Source: Murimonas intestini (GTDB lineage Bacteria; Bacillota; Clostridia; Lachnospirales; Lachnospiraceae). Taken from it: a stretch of 64,000 bases of DNA. The stretch covers positions 1 to 64,000 of the forward strand of contig QGGY01000015.1 in NCBI GenBank assembly GCA_003148945.1, written 5' to 3'. How positions within the stretch are numbered: position 1 is the first letter of the stretch; each line of letters begins with the position of its first letter. The notes below the pieces were generated by a model that did not search any database, had not been told where the DNA came from, and worked only from the letters and a program-made list of their open reading frames with translations. Shown here piece by piece: positions 63,649 through 64,000 of this stretch. The translations under genes were made by a program, and so were the position numbers.

Positions 63649-63864
63649 ATGAAAGCACATGAAGTAATTAAAAATCACATTGAAAAAAAAGGAATTAAAC
63701 CGAGCTTTATTGCAGATGAGACAGGAATGAGCAGAGAGCTGTTGCGGAGGTCATTGGACGGAAAAAGAACACTGAAAGCGGATGAATTTGTAAAAATATG
63801 CACATTGCTGTCGTTGGATTTAACAGACTTCGAAAAAATGGAAGATGGAAAGGCAAGTGCCTGA
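63649..63864 (+). CDS. Small XRE-family regulator (Cro-like)
   Basis: A 71-residue helix-turn-helix protein that is almost entirely the DNA-binding domain (IKPSFIADETGMSRELLRRS at about 16-35 is the HTH region; the LSLDLTDFEK end is typical). AAAGGAGG precedes the start. It is divergent from the XRE repressor and shares its operators, so it probably flips the switch toward excision or transfer. Confidence 0.85.
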   Translation: MKAHEVIKNHIEKKGIKPSFIADETGMSRELLRRSLDGKRTLKADEFVKICTLLSLDLTDFEKMEDGKASA

Positions 63865-63935
63865 AAAGCGGAAAAATTATTTGCTGGGGCTGACAGATGA
63901 ATCAAGTAGAGAATCAGCATAGAAAGGAGGAAACA

Positions 63936-64000
63936 ATGGAAACAAAAAACAGAGAAAAATTTTACTTTAAAATGACAAAAGAATGTATAGACGAAAAGAC
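63936..64000 (+). CDS. Unidentified CDS, 5' end only
   Basis: ATG 63936 follows a strong AAAGGAGG, and an open frame of 21 codons (METKNREKFY...) runs off the window. Too little is visible for a function. It lies 71 nt after the Cro-like gene, in the same direction. Confidence 0.6.
   Translation, partial: METKNREKFYFKMTKECIDEK

Larger units (their letters stand above)
60934..64000. mobile_element. Left end of an integrated element (ICE or prophage-like), continues past the window
   Basis: A serine recombinase abuts tRNA-Leu, followed by a divergent repressor/Cro-like switch and small unknown genes that are more A/T-rich than the chromosome upstream. The right end is not in the window. No structural phage or conjugation genes are visible yet, so the class is open. 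Confidence 0.75.

Noticed and set aside
63845-63922. A 25-codon frame overlapping the end of the Cro-like gene
   Set aside because: It has no ribosome site and no recognisable features; it is probably chance.

Overview
The window looks like chromosome of an anaerobic, gut-type Lachnospiraceae (Clostridium cluster XIVa) bacterium. The signs are AGGAGG-type ribosome sites, moderate GC, many Gfo/Idh and ABC sugar genes, a YesM/YesN two-component pair, a clostridial iol operon and a dense tRNA cluster. Genus cannot be fixed by eye. Everything is read directly from the sequence; no database search was run.

Layout. 1-330: 3' end of a 23S rRNA, then tRNA-Asn and a terminator, with no 5S between them. 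348-7779: a D-2-hydroxyacid dehydrogenase, a binding protein and two permeases of a sugar ABC importer (no ATPase gene), and a YesM-type kinase with an AraC-type response regulator. 8032-10932: an exported nucleoside hydrolase and a type-B carboxylesterase. 11019-14701 (minus strand): an XpaC / binding-domain-VWA / TelA operon. 15001-24322: a LacI regulator and an inositol operon (iolC, iolD, iolB, Fe-alcohol dehydrogenase, two Gfo/Idh, iolE) that lacks iolJ and iolA. 24533-26613: a LytTR + DUF3021 pair and a membrane GGDEF protein.

26844-48841 is a large catabolic region of unknown substrate. It holds a Dpp/Opp-type ABC importer, an M20 amidohydrolase, a fucose-isomerase-like protein, three Gfo/Idh proteins (one without the EKP lysine), a zinc methyltransferase-fold (URO-D family) protein, a cysteine-desulfidase-like protein, an FGGY kinase, a Zn-alcohol dehydrogenase, deoxyribose-phosphate aldolase and two GH13 enzymes. 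A DeoR regulator is encoded divergently in the middle, and a shared 11-bp box (AAACGATAGAA) lies in front of both large gene sets. The enzyme mix suggests uptake and hydrolysis of a glycosylated or acylated polyol or sugar, followed by oxidation, isomerisation, phosphorylation and aldol cleavage. The order of steps is inference.

49007-58924: a Lon protease and a 2524-residue protein made of an SdrB-like domain, a propeller-like region, a GEVED domain and 16 DUF11 repeats. It has no signal peptide or cell-wall anchor, and its Shine-Dalgarno lies in one arm of a perfect 11-bp inverted repeat. 59094-60263: a second GGDEF protein. 60365-60933: six tRNA genes (Glu, Thr, Met, Asp, Val, Leu).

60881-64000: the left end of an integrated mobile element abutting tRNA-Leu. 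It carries a large serine recombinase whose reading frame runs antisense into the tRNA, a candidate small RNA, a small lipoprotein, and a phage-like divergent pair of HTH regulators with three matching 17-bp operators. One operator exactly fills the spacer of a consensus promoter. The right end lies beyond the window.
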